Position numbers and translations under genes: made by a program | Assembly (NCBI RefSeq): GCF_000346615.1 | Contig: NZ_ANNU01000024.1 | Span: 1 to 64,000 of the forward strand | Length of the DNA: 64,000 bases | Direction: 5' to 3' | Origin: Nafulsella turpanensis ZLM-10 | GTDB taxonomy: Bacteria > Bacteroidota > Bacteroidia > Cytophagales > Cyclobacteriaceae | The notes under the pieces: model-generated | What the model saw: only the letters and a program-made list of their open reading frames with translations | Told to the model about the DNA's origin: nothing | The model's database searches: none | Part shown: piece after piece, positions 43,791 to 51,989 of the stretch | Position numbering within the stretch: position 1 is the first letter of the stretch | Layout of the letters: each line of letters opens with the position of its first letter

Positions 43791-43808
43791 TACTCTTTAC
43801 AGATATAG

Positions 43809-43842
43809 AAAGCCTTCTTCAGCAATGAGGAAGGCTTTTTTT
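43809..43842 (+). terminator. Terminator of the outer-membrane protein gene
   Basis: A 12-bp stem (43809-43820 / 43827-43838) with one wobble, 6-nt loop and a T-run to 43842. Confidence 0.9.
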
Positions 43843-43867
43843 GTTAAATGGACTAGTGCAGGAAAAC

Positions 43868-44374
43868 TTAAAGCCTGGTGGGTTCCGCTTTAAACTCCCC
43901 CTTCAAGTACCTTTTTCCTAGTTCTACATAACGGGCGGCATTTTCTTTAATCTTTTCGGCCTGTTCAGGACTTAGCTGTTTAACTACCTTGCCCGGAGTG
44001 CCCATTACCAGCGAATAATCAGGTATTTCAGTACCTTCCGTCAGCAGGCTATGAGCACCAATAATACAGCCTCTGCCTACTTTTACCCGGTTGAGCAGGG
44101 TAGCCCGCATTCCTATTAAGCTACTATCGTCAACGGTAGCGCCATGGACAATGGCCCCGTGGCCTACGACCACATCTTCGCCTATATGAACGGGAACTCC
44201 CGGGTCTACATGAACAATAGCCCCATCCTGAATGTTAGAGCGGGCACCTACCACTATTTTATCTCCATCGCCGCGCAAAACCGCCCCAAACCATACGGAG
44301 CTTTCGTCGCCCAACTCCACCTGTCCTATAAGGGTGGCGTTAGGTGCCACAAATACCTCTTTTCCTTTTTTCAT
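43868..44374 (-). CDS. Gamma-class carbonic anhydrase family protein
   Basis: A 168-residue left-handed beta-helix protein. A longer frame exists, but the ATG at 44374 overlaps the kdsB stop by 4 nt (ATGA) and gives the usual family length. Hexapeptide repeats run from about 10 to 140. The zinc histidines are the one in AIVHVDPG and the two in VVGHGAIVHG; RGDGDKI and NIQDG are also conserved. The family also includes PaaY/YrdA-like proteins, so carbonic anhydrase activity is probable but not certain. It is third in an NfeD-kdsB-gamma-CA operon. Confidence 0.9.
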   Translation of the reverse strand: MKKGKEVFVAPNATLIGQVELGDESSVWFGAVLRGDGDKIVVGARSNIQDGAIVHVDPGVPVHIGEDVVVGHGAIVHGATVDDSSLIGMRATLLNRVKVGRGCIIGAHSLLTEGTEIPDYSLVMGTPGKVVKQLSPEQAEKIKENAARYVELGKRYLKGEFKAEPTRL

Positions 44375-45120
44375 AAGTCCTTTGAGTCTAAAAAGGCCAG
44401 TGCTCTTTGCAGGTCTTCGGGTGTATCGATGCCCATACTTTCGAGGCTGGTTTCTGCCAGCTGAATGCGAAAGCCTGCCTGTAGCCACCTTAACTGTTCC
44501 AGCGATTCGGCCTGCTCAAGGGAGGAGGGAGGGAGTCGGGTGATTTTCTCCAGCACGTCGGCCCGATAGGCATATATGCCAATGTGTTTATAAAAAGAAT
44601 GAGCCTGCAGCCATTCCTCCTCCTTTTGGTTACGGATGTGCGGAATGGGGGAGCGGCTGAAGTACAGGGCCTGCCCCACCTCATTGGCCACTACTTTTAC
44701 GGTATTCGGGCTGAAGAGGTAGGCAGGATCCTTGATGCGCTTCATGAGCGTGGCCAGTTCGGTCTGCCCATTAAGAAGAGCGGCTAAAGCTTTTATTTGC
44801 CCAGGGTCAATAAAAGGTTCATCGCCCTGGATGTTGATCACATAATCATAGGCTTCTTTTTGCTGCATGAGGGCTTCATGGCAGCGGTCGGTGCCGCTCT
44901 GGTGCGATTCGTTCGTCATGCAGGCTTTTCCGCCGGCCTTTTCAACGGCCTCATAAATGGCAGGGTGGTCGGTGGCGACAATTACCTCATCCAGCACAGT
45001 GCAGGCTTTGGCTTTTTCCCACACCCACTGTACCATCGGTTTCCCTTTTATGTTGGCCAGCGCTTTGGCCGGAAAGCGGCTGGAACCATAGCGGGCCGGA
45101 ATAATTCCTATTATTTTCAT
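44371..45120 (-). CDS. kdsB: 3-deoxy-manno-octulosonate cytidylyltransferase
   Basis: Activates Kdo as CMP-Kdo for lipopolysaccharide core assembly; 249 residues. The nucleotide-binding N-terminus is GIIPARYGSSRFPAKALANIKG, and NIQGDEPFIDPGQIKAL, YFSRSPIPHIR and HIGIYAYRADVLEKITRLPPS are family signatures. Start and stop overlap the neighbours by 4 nt on both sides. It implies a Kdo-containing lipid A in this organism. Confidence 0.96.
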   Translation of the reverse strand: MKIIGIIPARYGSSRFPAKALANIKGKPMVQWVWEKAKACTVLDEVIVATDHPAIYEAVEKAGGKACMTNESHQSGTDRCHEALMQQKEAYDYVINIQGDEPFIDPGQIKALAALLNGQTELATLMKRIKDPAYLFSPNTVKVVANEVGQALYFSRSPIPHIRNQKEEEWLQAHSFYKHIGIYAYRADVLEKITRLPPSSLEQAESLEQLRWLQAGFRIQLAETSLESMGIDTPEDLQRALAFLDSKDL

Positions 45121-46487
45121 TCTTCCAGTTTAACTTTAAAGGAGGAACCGCGATCATCTACTATTACCACTTTGGCTCCCCGTTCAATATAATCGCCCCT
45201 GGTATAGGCATCATAAATTTCTCCGTCGAGGAGTATTTTCCCGCTCGGGCGCAACACCGTATACGCAGTTCCTTTTTTGCCGATGAAAGTTTCTGTTCTG
45301 TAATTGGCGGTATACCCCTGTTTACTATCCTGAGTATCTTCGAGTGCCACCCTGCGGAAGGCATTGGAATTGACAAAACGTAGTCCGCCTGCAAAAATAA
45401 ACACCAGGCTCCCTAACATACCGGCAATGGTAGCCAGTACGGCTTTTAAAATACGCTCCCCATCTACAAACTCAAAGCTGAGGGCATCGTTATTCAGCAT
45501 CATAATAATGAGTGTACCAATGGTAATAAAGAGTCCACTGATACCCGCTATTCCAAAGCCGGGAATAAAAAACACCTCTGCTATAATAAGCCCCAGCCCC
45601 ACGAAGAACAGGAGGATCTCCCAGTTTTCGGCAAGGCCGTTGAGGTAGTAAGGCACCAGGTACAGCACCAGTGCAATAATGGAAGCGGCGAGTGGAAAGC
45701 CTACGCCTGGTGTCTGCAGCTCAAAGTATAGGCCTCCTACAATTACAAGGATAAGGATACCACTGATAAAAGGATTGATGAAAATGGATATAATCTTCTC
45801 CGTCAGGCTTACTTCATACTGAATGATTTCATAATTTTCTATCCCGTTACGTTCCAGTATTTCTTCAATACTTTGTACCTGGCCTTCTGCAAACCCATGT
45901 TGTATAGCCTCACTGGTGGAAAAGGTGATAACTTCGCCTTTTTTGCTGACGCCTTCTACTTCCAGGTCTTCATCGACCATGGCCTCGGCAATCTGAGGGT
46001 CGCGGCCATTGGCTTCGGCGGTCGATCGCATAATAGAACGCATGTACGACTGGTATTTATCCGGGGCAGCTTCTCCCGTGCCACTTACTACGGTAGCAGC
46101 GCCTATACTGGCTCCATTTGCCATATAAATAGAGTCGGCCGCCAGGGATATAAGGGCACCTGCCGAGGCGGCATCTTTATTAATAAATACCCATACCGGC
46201 GCAGGATACTCGAGAATGCGGGTTCTGATTTCATCGGCATCATTTAAGGCGCCGCCATAGGTATCCATCTCAATAATTACCAGATCGGCCTTTTCTTCAG
46301 TCGCCTCCTCCAGTGCCAGCTTTGTATAGCGATTGGTGCGGGGATCAATGGGGCCCTGCAGCTCCATTACAAAAACTTTCACCTCCTCAGCGGGAGGGGC
46401 ATTCTGTGCTGATACCGTTAGGGTAAAAAGGCAGAGTAGCAGAAAGATACTGCTCCATGCCTCTGTTTTAAATTTCTTTTTCAACAT
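45117..46487 (-). CDS. NfeD-family membrane-bound ClpP-class serine protease
   Basis: A 456-residue protein. A signal segment (about 10-27) precedes a ClpP-like protease domain (about 35-220) with nucleophile Ser108 in KDAASAGALISLAADSIYMANGASIGAA. Lys144 (EAAPDKYQSYM) is the likely general base, by comparison with the Ser-Lys dyad of Pyrococcus 1510-N. About five transmembrane helices follow (about 235-380), and the NfeD OB-fold domain closes the chain (about 390-456, KIL-LDGEIYDAY, VVIVDDRGSSFKV). Such proteins often work with a flotillin/stomatin partner; none is adjacent here. First gene of the operon with kdsB and the gamma-CA. Confidence 0.9.
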   Translation of the reverse strand: MLKKKFKTEAWSSIFLLLCLFTLTVSAQNAPPAEEVKVFVMELQGPIDPRTNRYTKLALEEATEEKADLVIIEMDTYGGALNDADEIRTRILEYPAPVWVFINKDAASAGALISLAADSIYMANGASIGAATVVSGTGEAAPDKYQSYMRSIMRSTAEANGRDPQIAEAMVDEDLEVEGVSKKGEVITFSTSEAIQHGFAEGQVQSIEEILERNGIENYEIIQYEVSLTEKIISIFINPFISGILILVIVGGLYFELQTPGVGFPLAASIIALVLYLVPYYLNGLAENWEILLFFVGLGLIIAEVFFIPGFGIAGISGLFITIGTLIIMMLNNDALSFEFVDGERILKAVLATIAGMLGSLVFIFAGGLRFVNSNAFRRVALEDTQDSKQGYTANYRTETFIGKKGTAYTVLRPSGKILLDGEIYDAYTRGDYIERGAKVVIVDDRGSSFKVKLEE

Positions 46488-46536
46488 GTTTTAAAACCAT
46501 CGTTAAAGTTTTAATTTTACGAAAAAGATAGCACAA

Positions 46537-46544
46537 TACCTTTG
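46537..46544 (+). promoter_or_regulatory. -7 promoter box before a 24-codon small frame
   Basis: TACCTTTG, perfect TAnnTTTG, ending 7 nt before an ATG at 46552. Confidence 0.35.
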
Positions 46545-46551
46545 TCTCTAA

Positions 46552-46626
46552 ATGAAAAGTATAGTCTTGCTTTTCATAACAGCAGGAAAGGGGCTGGATG
46601 TTTCATATAATCTGTTCGGGCAGTGA
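46552..46626 (+). CDS. Possible small protein of 24 residues
   Basis: Frame MKSIVLLFITAGKG... with a hydrophobic N-terminal half, ending at TGA 46624-46626. It follows a perfect -7 box at the same short spacing as seen for hisL and guaA. No homology can be judged. It may equally be chance in an AT-rich region, so this is a weak call. Confidence 0.22.
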   Translation: MKSIVLLFITAGKGLDVSYNLFGQ

Positions 46627-46804
46627 ATGTTAGCCGCTAAAGGAGAAGGCGGGGCAATTTTGATTAAACCATTATTCTTATTATACTGCACATAGGGAAA
46701 AGTTTTTCAGGAGATTTAATGTTTCAGCCGCTTACTGAAGGAAGTAAAATAAGGTCTGCAAAAGGAAGGAATGGGTTTTTCTTTTTTGTTGCATGCAAAA
46801 GGCG

Positions 46805-46812
46805 TATTTTTG
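46805..46812 (+). promoter_or_regulatory. -7 promoter box of the LysM gene
   Basis: TATTTTTG, perfect TAnnTTTG, with TTTG/TTG at 46785-46791 upstream; 27 nt before the ATG at 46840. Confidence 0.52.
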
Positions 46813-46839
46813 AAAAGGGAAAAAGAATCAGCGAAAGCA

Positions 46840-47928
46840 ATGAAATGTAATAGATGGTTTATTTTATTATTGATGATGTTAACCCTTGCGGCTGTTTCGC
46901 CGGTGCTGGCCGGGTACAGCGTTCCGGGCGATTCAGTAGGATCTGAAATAATCAATGGTAAAACGTTTATTCTCTATAAGGTAGAACCAAAGGAAACCCT
47001 CTATGCCATTTCGAATAAGTATAATGTTTCTGTAGAGGAATTGGTGAAATATAATCCGGAGACGGAAGCGGGTTTAAAGGTCGGAGCCATCCTCCGGGTT
47101 CCATACGTTCTCCATGCTCCGGTTGAAGAAAAGTACCATATTGTTACAAAATCTGAAACGCTGTACAGTATTGGTCGGCAGTACAATGTAACGGTTGACC
47201 AGCTAAAAGAATGGAATAATTTAACCACCGATGCCATTAACCTGGGGGATAGGCTGCTGGTAGCCGCTCCTGCCACTAATGCAGGAACTAGCAGGACCAG
47301 TGCAAATACTGCTGCAGGAGAGCCGAAAAACAACGCGCTCGATTATGCCGGAAAAATTATTCATACTGTGCAAAGCCAGGAAACCCTCTACAGTATTTCC
47401 CGCCTTTTCGACACCACCGAAGAGCAGCTGAAGGAATGGAATAATCTCGCTACTAATAACCTGGCCATAGGCCAGAAGCTTATCGTAGGGATAAGTAAAG
47501 GGATTGCCGGCAAAGAAGAGGAGCGGCTTATCCGGAACGGGAAAAAAGAAGAAGCCCCCACAGACTACCAGTATAACAGGAACCCGGTAACCATTAGCCA
47601 GATTGGCGATCCTTCACAGACAGAGCTCAAGGATGCCACTGCAGATCGTACCAGTGTCAGGAAAATGACAGAGCTGGGAATGGCCATGGTTATTACCGAT
47701 TCTATTAATACCAAAAAATACCTTGCACTGCACCGCACCGCACCTATTGGTACCATTATGCAGGTACACAATGAAATGAATAACCTTAGTGTATTTGTTA
47801 GGGTTGTTGGGGTTCTACCTCCTACAGGGGCCAACGATAAGGTACTGATTATGCTTTCGCAAAAGGCATTTGAAAAGTTGGGGGCTTATAATGATAAGTT
47901 TCCTGTTCGCCTCACCTATGTTCCTTAA
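46840..47928 (+). CDS. Exported protein with three LysM domains and a double-psi-barrel-like C-terminus
   Basis: A 362-residue exported peptidoglycan-binding protein. The frame opens at 46771, but the ATG at 46840 starts the signal peptide (about 1-24, ILLLMMLTLAAVSPVLAG) and follows a -7 box. Three LysM modules are seen (about 43-89, 95-140 and 165-210), each with the ETLYxIxxxYxVxxxxLxxWN pattern. The C-terminal about 100 residues (TELGMAMVITDSINTKKYLALHRTAPIGTIMQV ... VRVVGVLPPTGANDKVLIMLS) resemble the RlpA-like double-psi barrel. No catalytic cysteine or NlpC motif is visible, so it is likely a structural or accessory wall protein. Confidence 0.85.
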   Translation: MKCNRWFILLLMMLTLAAVSPVLAGYSVPGDSVGSEIINGKTFILYKVEPKETLYAISNKYNVSVEELVKYNPETEAGLKVGAILRVPYVLHAPVEEKYHIVTKSETLYSIGRQYNVTVDQLKEWNNLTTDAINLGDRLLVAAPATNAGTSRTSANTAAGEPKNNALDYAGKIIHTVQSQETLYSISRLFDTTEEQLKEWNNLATNNLAIGQKLIVGISKGIAGKEEERLIRNGKKEEAPTDYQYNRNPVTISQIGDPSQTELKDATADRTSVRKMTELGMAMVITDSINTKKYLALHRTAPIGTIMQVHNEMNNLSVFVRVVGVLPPTGANDKVLIMLSQKAFEKLGAYNDKFPVRLTYVP

Positions 47929-47952
47929 GGCTACAAATTAACTAAATTCCCG

Positions 47953-47982
47953 GCCTGCAGGAACCCATCTGCAGGCTTTTTA
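47953..47982 (+). terminator. Terminator of the LysM gene
   Basis: Perfect 8-bp stem GCCTGCAG (47953-47960) / CTGCAGGC (47969-47976) followed by TTTTT. Confidence 0.9.
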
Positions 47983-48014
47983 TTTTATACGCTGCTTAAA
48001 CACTGCTTTTCTTC

Positions 48015-48659
48015 ATGAACGAAATTTTTTCTTTTGCTCTTCTTTGCTTTACCTCTTTTTTAACGCTTGTGAATCCTTTGGGGCTTATGCCGGTCTTTAT
48101 GGGAATGACTTCCGGGCTGGATTCTGCCGAAAGAGCTGTAGTGGCACGAAAGGCCCTGATTGCGGCTTTTATAGCCATGGTGTTTTTCGCCTTTACCGGG
48201 CAGCTTATTTTTAATTTTTTCGGTATTTCCATCAATGGACTCAGGATTGTGGGTGGGTTTATCTTTTTTAAGATGGGCTATGAAATGCTGCAGGCCAAAA
48301 ATTCAAAGATAAAGGTTACCCAGTCGGAGATGGAAGGTAGTAATGAAGAAGACGATATTTCCATCACTCCGCTGGCCATACCAATGATTTGCGGACCCGG
48401 TGTTATTACCAATTCGATTGTTTTAATGGAAGATGCGCATGAAGTCGGGTTAAAAGTGGCACTCGTTCTGGTAATGCTTCTTATAAGTGTACTAACGCTG
48501 GTGATACTATTGAGTGCCGGTAAAATTCTTCGGGTGTTAGGATCTACGGGAAATAAAGTACTGATGCGCCTCATGGGCCTGATTATTATGGTAATTGCCG
48601 TAGAGTTTTTTGCCAGTGGGATAGGTCCTATTCTGCAAAATATTTTACGCGGCGTGTGA
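48015..48659 (+). CDS. MarC family integral membrane protein
   Basis: A 214-residue protein with six transmembrane helices. The family hallmark NPLGLMPVFMGMTSG lies in the first helix/loop, and ITPLAIPMICGPGVITNSIVL is the matching second-half motif. The two halves are pseudo-symmetric. A basic/acidic loop (about 100-120) separates them. E. coli MarC was once linked to antibiotic resistance, but the function remains unknown; some members are called NAAT amino-acid transporters. Confidence 0.92.
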   Translation: MNEIFSFALLCFTSFLTLVNPLGLMPVFMGMTSGLDSAERAVVARKALIAAFIAMVFFAFTGQLIFNFFGISINGLRIVGGFIFFKMGYEMLQAKNSKIKVTQSEMEGSNEEDDISITPLAIPMICGPGVITNSIVLMEDAHEVGLKVALVLVMLLISVLTLVILLSAGKILRVLGSTGNKVLMRLMGLIIMVIAVEFFASGIGPILQNILRGV

Positions 48660-48722
48660 GGTTTCCGTCTCTTTCCTGTTAAACCTACGGAAGAGTAACT
48701 GAAGCTTTAGTATTTGCGCCAA

Positions 48723-49262
48723 ATGAAAAATATTTTTAAAATACTCTGGAAGATTGTTTTTATAGTCCTATACCCCTTTATTACCCTTTTCTCGCTCTTT
48801 TTCACAGGAGTAATTCTTTTACTTTCCCACCTTTCTGCATTCTTGGCCCGGTTATCAGCAGCCGGAGGGCTGGAGGAAGAAAAGGAGGAAGAATGGCAGA
48901 CTTTCCTTCACCTGGAGGGCCTGCAATTAAGCAAACGAAAAATTGATGAGGTCTTATTCGGGCCTCCTTATTTTCAGTTAAATGCCAGTCCCCGTTTTCC
49001 TGACCTGCAACAGCATGTATGGGGGCAGTTTCATTTCACCTGCTTTGAGGGTGCACTGCTGCAAAAATGGCACTCGGTAAAGGAGCATGAGCTGGAAGCT
49101 TTTGATCTGGTATATATCGATCCTGTCCGGCGAAGGCTTAAGAAGTTATGTACCTTACCTACTTACGACTGGGAGGTGCGCCAGCTGGATGCCGAGCGGG
49201 TGCTCCTCGAATGGTTTAACGGCAAAGAGCGTATGGTTATACGAGCCGCAGATTTAGTGTAA
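48723..49262 (+). CDS. Hypothetical membrane-anchored protein
   Basis: A 179-residue protein of unknown function; the ATG at 48723 is preferred over an in-frame TTG at 48714. It begins with a membrane hairpin (about 5-45, ILWKIVFIVLYPFITLFSLFFTGVILLLSH). A soluble domain follows, rich in aromatic and charged residues (QTFLHLEGLQLSKRKIDEVLFGPPYF, AFDLVYIDPVRRRLKKL, DWEVRQLDAERVLLEWFNG). Its stop and the next gene's start share one base (TAATG), so it is co-translated with the TIGR02757 gene. I recognise no domain. Confidence 0.75.
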   Translation: MKNIFKILWKIVFIVLYPFITLFSLFFTGVILLLSHLSAFLARLSAAGGLEEEKEEEWQTFLHLEGLQLSKRKIDEVLFGPPYFQLNASPRFPDLQQHVWGQFHFTCFEGALLQKWHSVKEHELEAFDLVYIDPVRRRLKKLCTLPTYDWEVRQLDAERVLLEWFNGKERMVIRAADLV

Positions 49263-50053
49263 TGGATAAAGCAGTTTCTGAAAAAATAAAGCAGTTAAAG
49301 CCTTTTCTTGATGAGAAGGTGGCAAAATATAACCAGCCTTCCTTTATTCCTGATGACCCGGTAAGTATTCCGCACCTGTTTTCAAAAAAGGAGGATATTG
49401 AAATCAGCGGTTTTTGGGCAGCTGTTTTGGCCTGGGGCCAGCGGAAAACCATTATTAAAAAATGCAGGGAACTATTTGCCCTGATGGACTGGGCTCCTCA
49501 TGATTTTATGCTCCACCACCAGGAGGAGGACCTGAAACGCTTTCTTCAGTTTAAGCACCGCACATTTAATACCACCGATACACTTTACTTTATCGAGTTT
49601 CTGAGTTGGTATTATCGCAGGTATCCTTCGCTGGAAGATGGCTTTGTACAGCACTTATCACCTGCCGATACTCATGTAGGTCCGGGTCTTATTGGTTTTC
49701 ATAACCTCTTCTTTAGCCTGCCCTATGCTCCTCAGCGTACCCGCAAGCATGTGGCAACGCCTGCCAGGAAGGCGGCCTGTAAACGCCTGCTGATGTTTCT
49801 TCGCTGGATGGTTCGGCACGATAATAATGGAGTGGACTTCGGCATCTGGAAACAGATACAGCCTTCTCAGCTCGTTTGCCCCTGCGACGTGCACGTGGAC
49901 AGGGTAGGGCGCAAACTTGGCCTCATCAGTCGCAAACAAACCGATTGGTTAACGGCCCTGGAGCTAACCGAAAATTTAAAGCTGCTCGACTCCCGCGACC
50001 CGGTAAAATACGATTTCGCTCTTTTTGGATTAGGAGTAGAGGAGAAGTTTTAA
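49262..50053 (+). CDS. TIGR02757 family protein
   Basis: A 263-residue conserved protein found in Bacteroidetes and some other bacteria. Recognisable stretches are YNQPSFIPDDPVSIPHLFSKKEDIEISGFWAAVLAWGQRKTI, the conserved CKRLLMFLRWMVRHDNNGVDFGIW and LVCPCDVHVDRVGRKLGL, which resemble helix-hairpin-helix/HhH-GPD-like DNA-repair proteins. A DNA-related role is inferred from that resemblance only. It overlaps the preceding gene by one base and ends 14 nt before the convergent pyrE. Confidence 0.87.
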   Translation: MDKAVSEKIKQLKPFLDEKVAKYNQPSFIPDDPVSIPHLFSKKEDIEISGFWAAVLAWGQRKTIIKKCRELFALMDWAPHDFMLHHQEEDLKRFLQFKHRTFNTTDTLYFIEFLSWYYRRYPSLEDGFVQHLSPADTHVGPGLIGFHNLFFSLPYAPQRTRKHVATPARKAACKRLLMFLRWMVRHDNNGVDFGIWKQIQPSQLVCPCDVHVDRVGRKLGLISRKQTDWLTALELTENLKLLDSRDPVKYDFALFGLGVEEKF

Positions 50054-50067
50054 GGAAGAAGCTGGAT

Positions 50068-50721
50068 TTACCTTCCCTTCCAGCTTTCGGGGGCTTTTCG
50101 CCAGGCTTCCAGTGAACCTATCTCACCGGCTGTTACCAGTCCGAGTTTTTCTGCTTCCTCAATTAAAATGTTGTAATTGCTCAGGCTGTAGAGAGGGAGC
50201 TGAGCCGCGGCAAAGTTTTCCTTCGCCAGTTCAAATCCATAGGTAAAAATGGAGGCCATGCCTAAAACTTCACAACCTGCCGATCTAAGTGCTTCGGCTG
50301 CTTTTAGAGAACTTCCTCCGGTAGAGACCAGGTCTTCCACCACCACTACTTTCCGGCCTGCAGGCAGGTGCCCTTCAATCAGGTTTTCCATTCCATGGCC
50401 CTTTGGCTTTGAGCGAACATAAGCGAAGGGGAGTTGTAAAGCATCTGCTACCAGGGCTCCCTGTGGTATACCTGCCGTAGCAACACCAGCAATGGATTCT
50501 GCTGCAGGAAAATGCTGGCTGATTAAGCTACTTAAACCCCTCTTAATGAAGTTGCGTATATCGGGATAGGAAAGTGCAAGGCGGTTATCGCAATAAATGG
50601 GCGAATGCCAGCCCGAGCTCCACTGGAAAGGCTGCTCCGGGCTAAGCTTTATGGCGCCTATTTCCAGTAACTTAGTGGCGATATCACGGGCAATCTGGGT
50701 AGTATTATCTGCAATGCTCAT
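50068..50721 (-). CDS. pyrE: Orotate phosphoribosyltransferase
   Basis: Makes OMP from orotate and PRPP in pyrimidine synthesis; 217 residues. The PRPP-binding motif is VVVVEDLVSTGGSSLKAAEAL, with the catalytic loop lysines in YVRSKPKGHGMEN and substrate-site IYCDNRLALSYPDIR. It is transcribed divergently from the Nudix gene. No other pyr gene is adjacent. Confidence 0.96.
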   Translation of the reverse strand: MSIADNTTQIARDIATKLLEIGAIKLSPEQPFQWSSGWHSPIYCDNRLALSYPDIRNFIKRGLSSLISQHFPAAESIAGVATAGIPQGALVADALQLPFAYVRSKPKGHGMENLIEGHLPAGRKVVVVEDLVSTGGSSLKAAEALRSAGCEVLGMASIFTYGFELAKENFAAAQLPLYSLSNYNILIEEAEKLGLVTAGEIGSLEAWRKAPESWKGR

Positions 50722-50826
50722 GCTGCGAATTTACGTAAACAAATTAAAAGTAATAAAATTAATCATTTTTGTCTTTGCTGGTAGAGCATCTTTCTTTTGC
50801 TTTGTGGCAGGGCAAACCCTTACTCT

Positions 50827-51513
50827 ATGAAAATCTTCATAAATGATATCTCTGTTAACCTTATTCGAGCGACCGAAGAGCACAGCCACCATATTTATGA
50901 TGTGCAGCTAAATGGACGTACCGATAATATAGACAGTAAAAAACTGATTGATGATGTGCTGGTGAAAGAGGCTACCCGGAGCCAGGTGCAGGCCCTGATA
51001 AACCTGATGCAGGAAAAGAAGTTTAAGGAGCTTGACAGCATAACCTTTTCGGTTGAACCGGATGAGTACAAAAGTATTAAGAAGGCCGTAAGGAGTCAGT
51101 TCAAGATTGTAAAGGCTGGTGGAGGTATCGTAGAAAAAGACGATAAAATTCTTCTGATTTTTCGCAAGGGGAAGTGGGATTTGCCGAAAGGAAAGCTGGA
51201 GAAAAAGGAAGGAAAGAAAGAGGGCGCCTTACGGGAAGTTGAGGAGGAGTGTAATGTAAAAGTACGGCTGTCGGATAAAATTACGCATACCTGGCATACG
51301 TATGTCCGGAATGGCAAAAAGCACCTGAAAAAGACCTACTGGTACCGTTTCGACTGCCTGGACGATAGCCAGATGAAGCCCCAGCTGGAGGAAAGTATAA
51401 CAGATGTTTGCTGGATGGATGAAAAGGGGGTAAACCAGGCGATGGTGAACTCTTACAGGAGCATTCGGCACGTCATTAAGAAATACCACAAATTAAGCAC
51501 CAGGCTTATCTGA
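50827..51513 (+). CDS. Nudix hydrolase with N-terminal extension
   Basis: A 228-residue protein. The frame opens at 50797, but the ATG at 50827 (MKIFINDISVNLIR) is the plausible start. Residues about 1-95 form an extra domain of unknown type (LNGRTDNIDSKKLIDDVLVKE ...). The Nudix domain follows with box GKLEKKEGKKEGALREVEEECNV: the metal-binding Glu residues of REVxEE are intact, the usual Gly before the last position is Asn. The substrate is unknown. The N-terminal extension and the basic cluster around the box suggest a polyphosphorylated or nucleic-acid substrate, but this is inference. Confidence 0.85.
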   Translation: MKIFINDISVNLIRATEEHSHHIYDVQLNGRTDNIDSKKLIDDVLVKEATRSQVQALINLMQEKKFKELDSITFSVEPDEYKSIKKAVRSQFKIVKAGGGIVEKDDKILLIFRKGKWDLPKGKLEKKEGKKEGALREVEEECNVKVRLSDKITHTWHTYVRNGKKHLKKTYWYRFDCLDDSQMKPQLEESITDVCWMDEKGVNQAMVNSYRSIRHVIKKYHKLSTRLI

Positions 51514-51524
51514 AAGAACTGCCT

Positions 51525-51989
51525 CTATAATTCGTAGGGAAGGAATTCATTAACATCGGCACCATATTTATGTACTTCCCTGATAATGGAAGAGCTAATA
51601 GCGGCATAAGTAGGGGAGGTAATCAGAAAAACTGTCTCAAGTTCCTTAAACAGGTAGCGGTTCATTTGCGAAACCGAATTTTCGAATTCGAAGTCGGTGG
51701 TATTGCGCAGGCCCCTCAGCAGAAAGCGAGCGCCTGTTTTATGCGCCAGGCCGGCGGTTAGTTCATTGTAGGTTATTACGCTTACCCGCTCTTCATTGGC
51801 AAAGCTCTTTTCTATCAGGCCGATCATCCGGTCGATCTCAATATAGCGGTTTTGTTTCTGGCTGTTGTAGCCAATGGCAATTATAATCTGGTCGAACAGC
51901 TTCAGCCCCCGAAGTACAATATCCTCATGGCCTTTTGTAAAGGGATCGAAGGAGCCGGGGAAAAGGGCTACTCTTTTGTTATTATCCAT
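51525..51989 (-). CDS. coaD: Pantetheine-phosphate adenylyltransferase
   Basis: Penultimate step of coenzyme A synthesis; 154 residues. The nucleotidyltransferase motif is ALFPGSFDPFTKGHEDIV (TxGH), with FLLRGLRNTTDFEFE and the C-terminal SSSIIREVHKYG (ISSxxIR) motif. Its start overlaps the end of the DUF3822 gene by one base, so it is the last gene of a three-gene operon. Confidence 0.97.
   Translation of the reverse strand: MDNNKRVALFPGSFDPFTKGHEDIVLRGLKLFDQIIIAIGYNSQKQNRYIEIDRMIGLIEKSFANEERVSVITYNELTAGLAHKTGARFLLRGLRNTTDFEFENSVSQMNRYLFKELETVFLITSPTYAAISSSIIREVHKYGADVNEFLPYEL

Larger units (their letters stand above)
46488..46839. other. Divergent intergenic region between NfeD and LysM genes
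   Basis: About 350 nt. It contains two perfect plus-strand -7 boxes (46537-46544 and 46805-46812), a 24-codon frame after the first, and a near-match minus-strand box (TATCTTTT) for the NfeD gene. No hairpin or repeat stands out. Confidence 0.6.
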
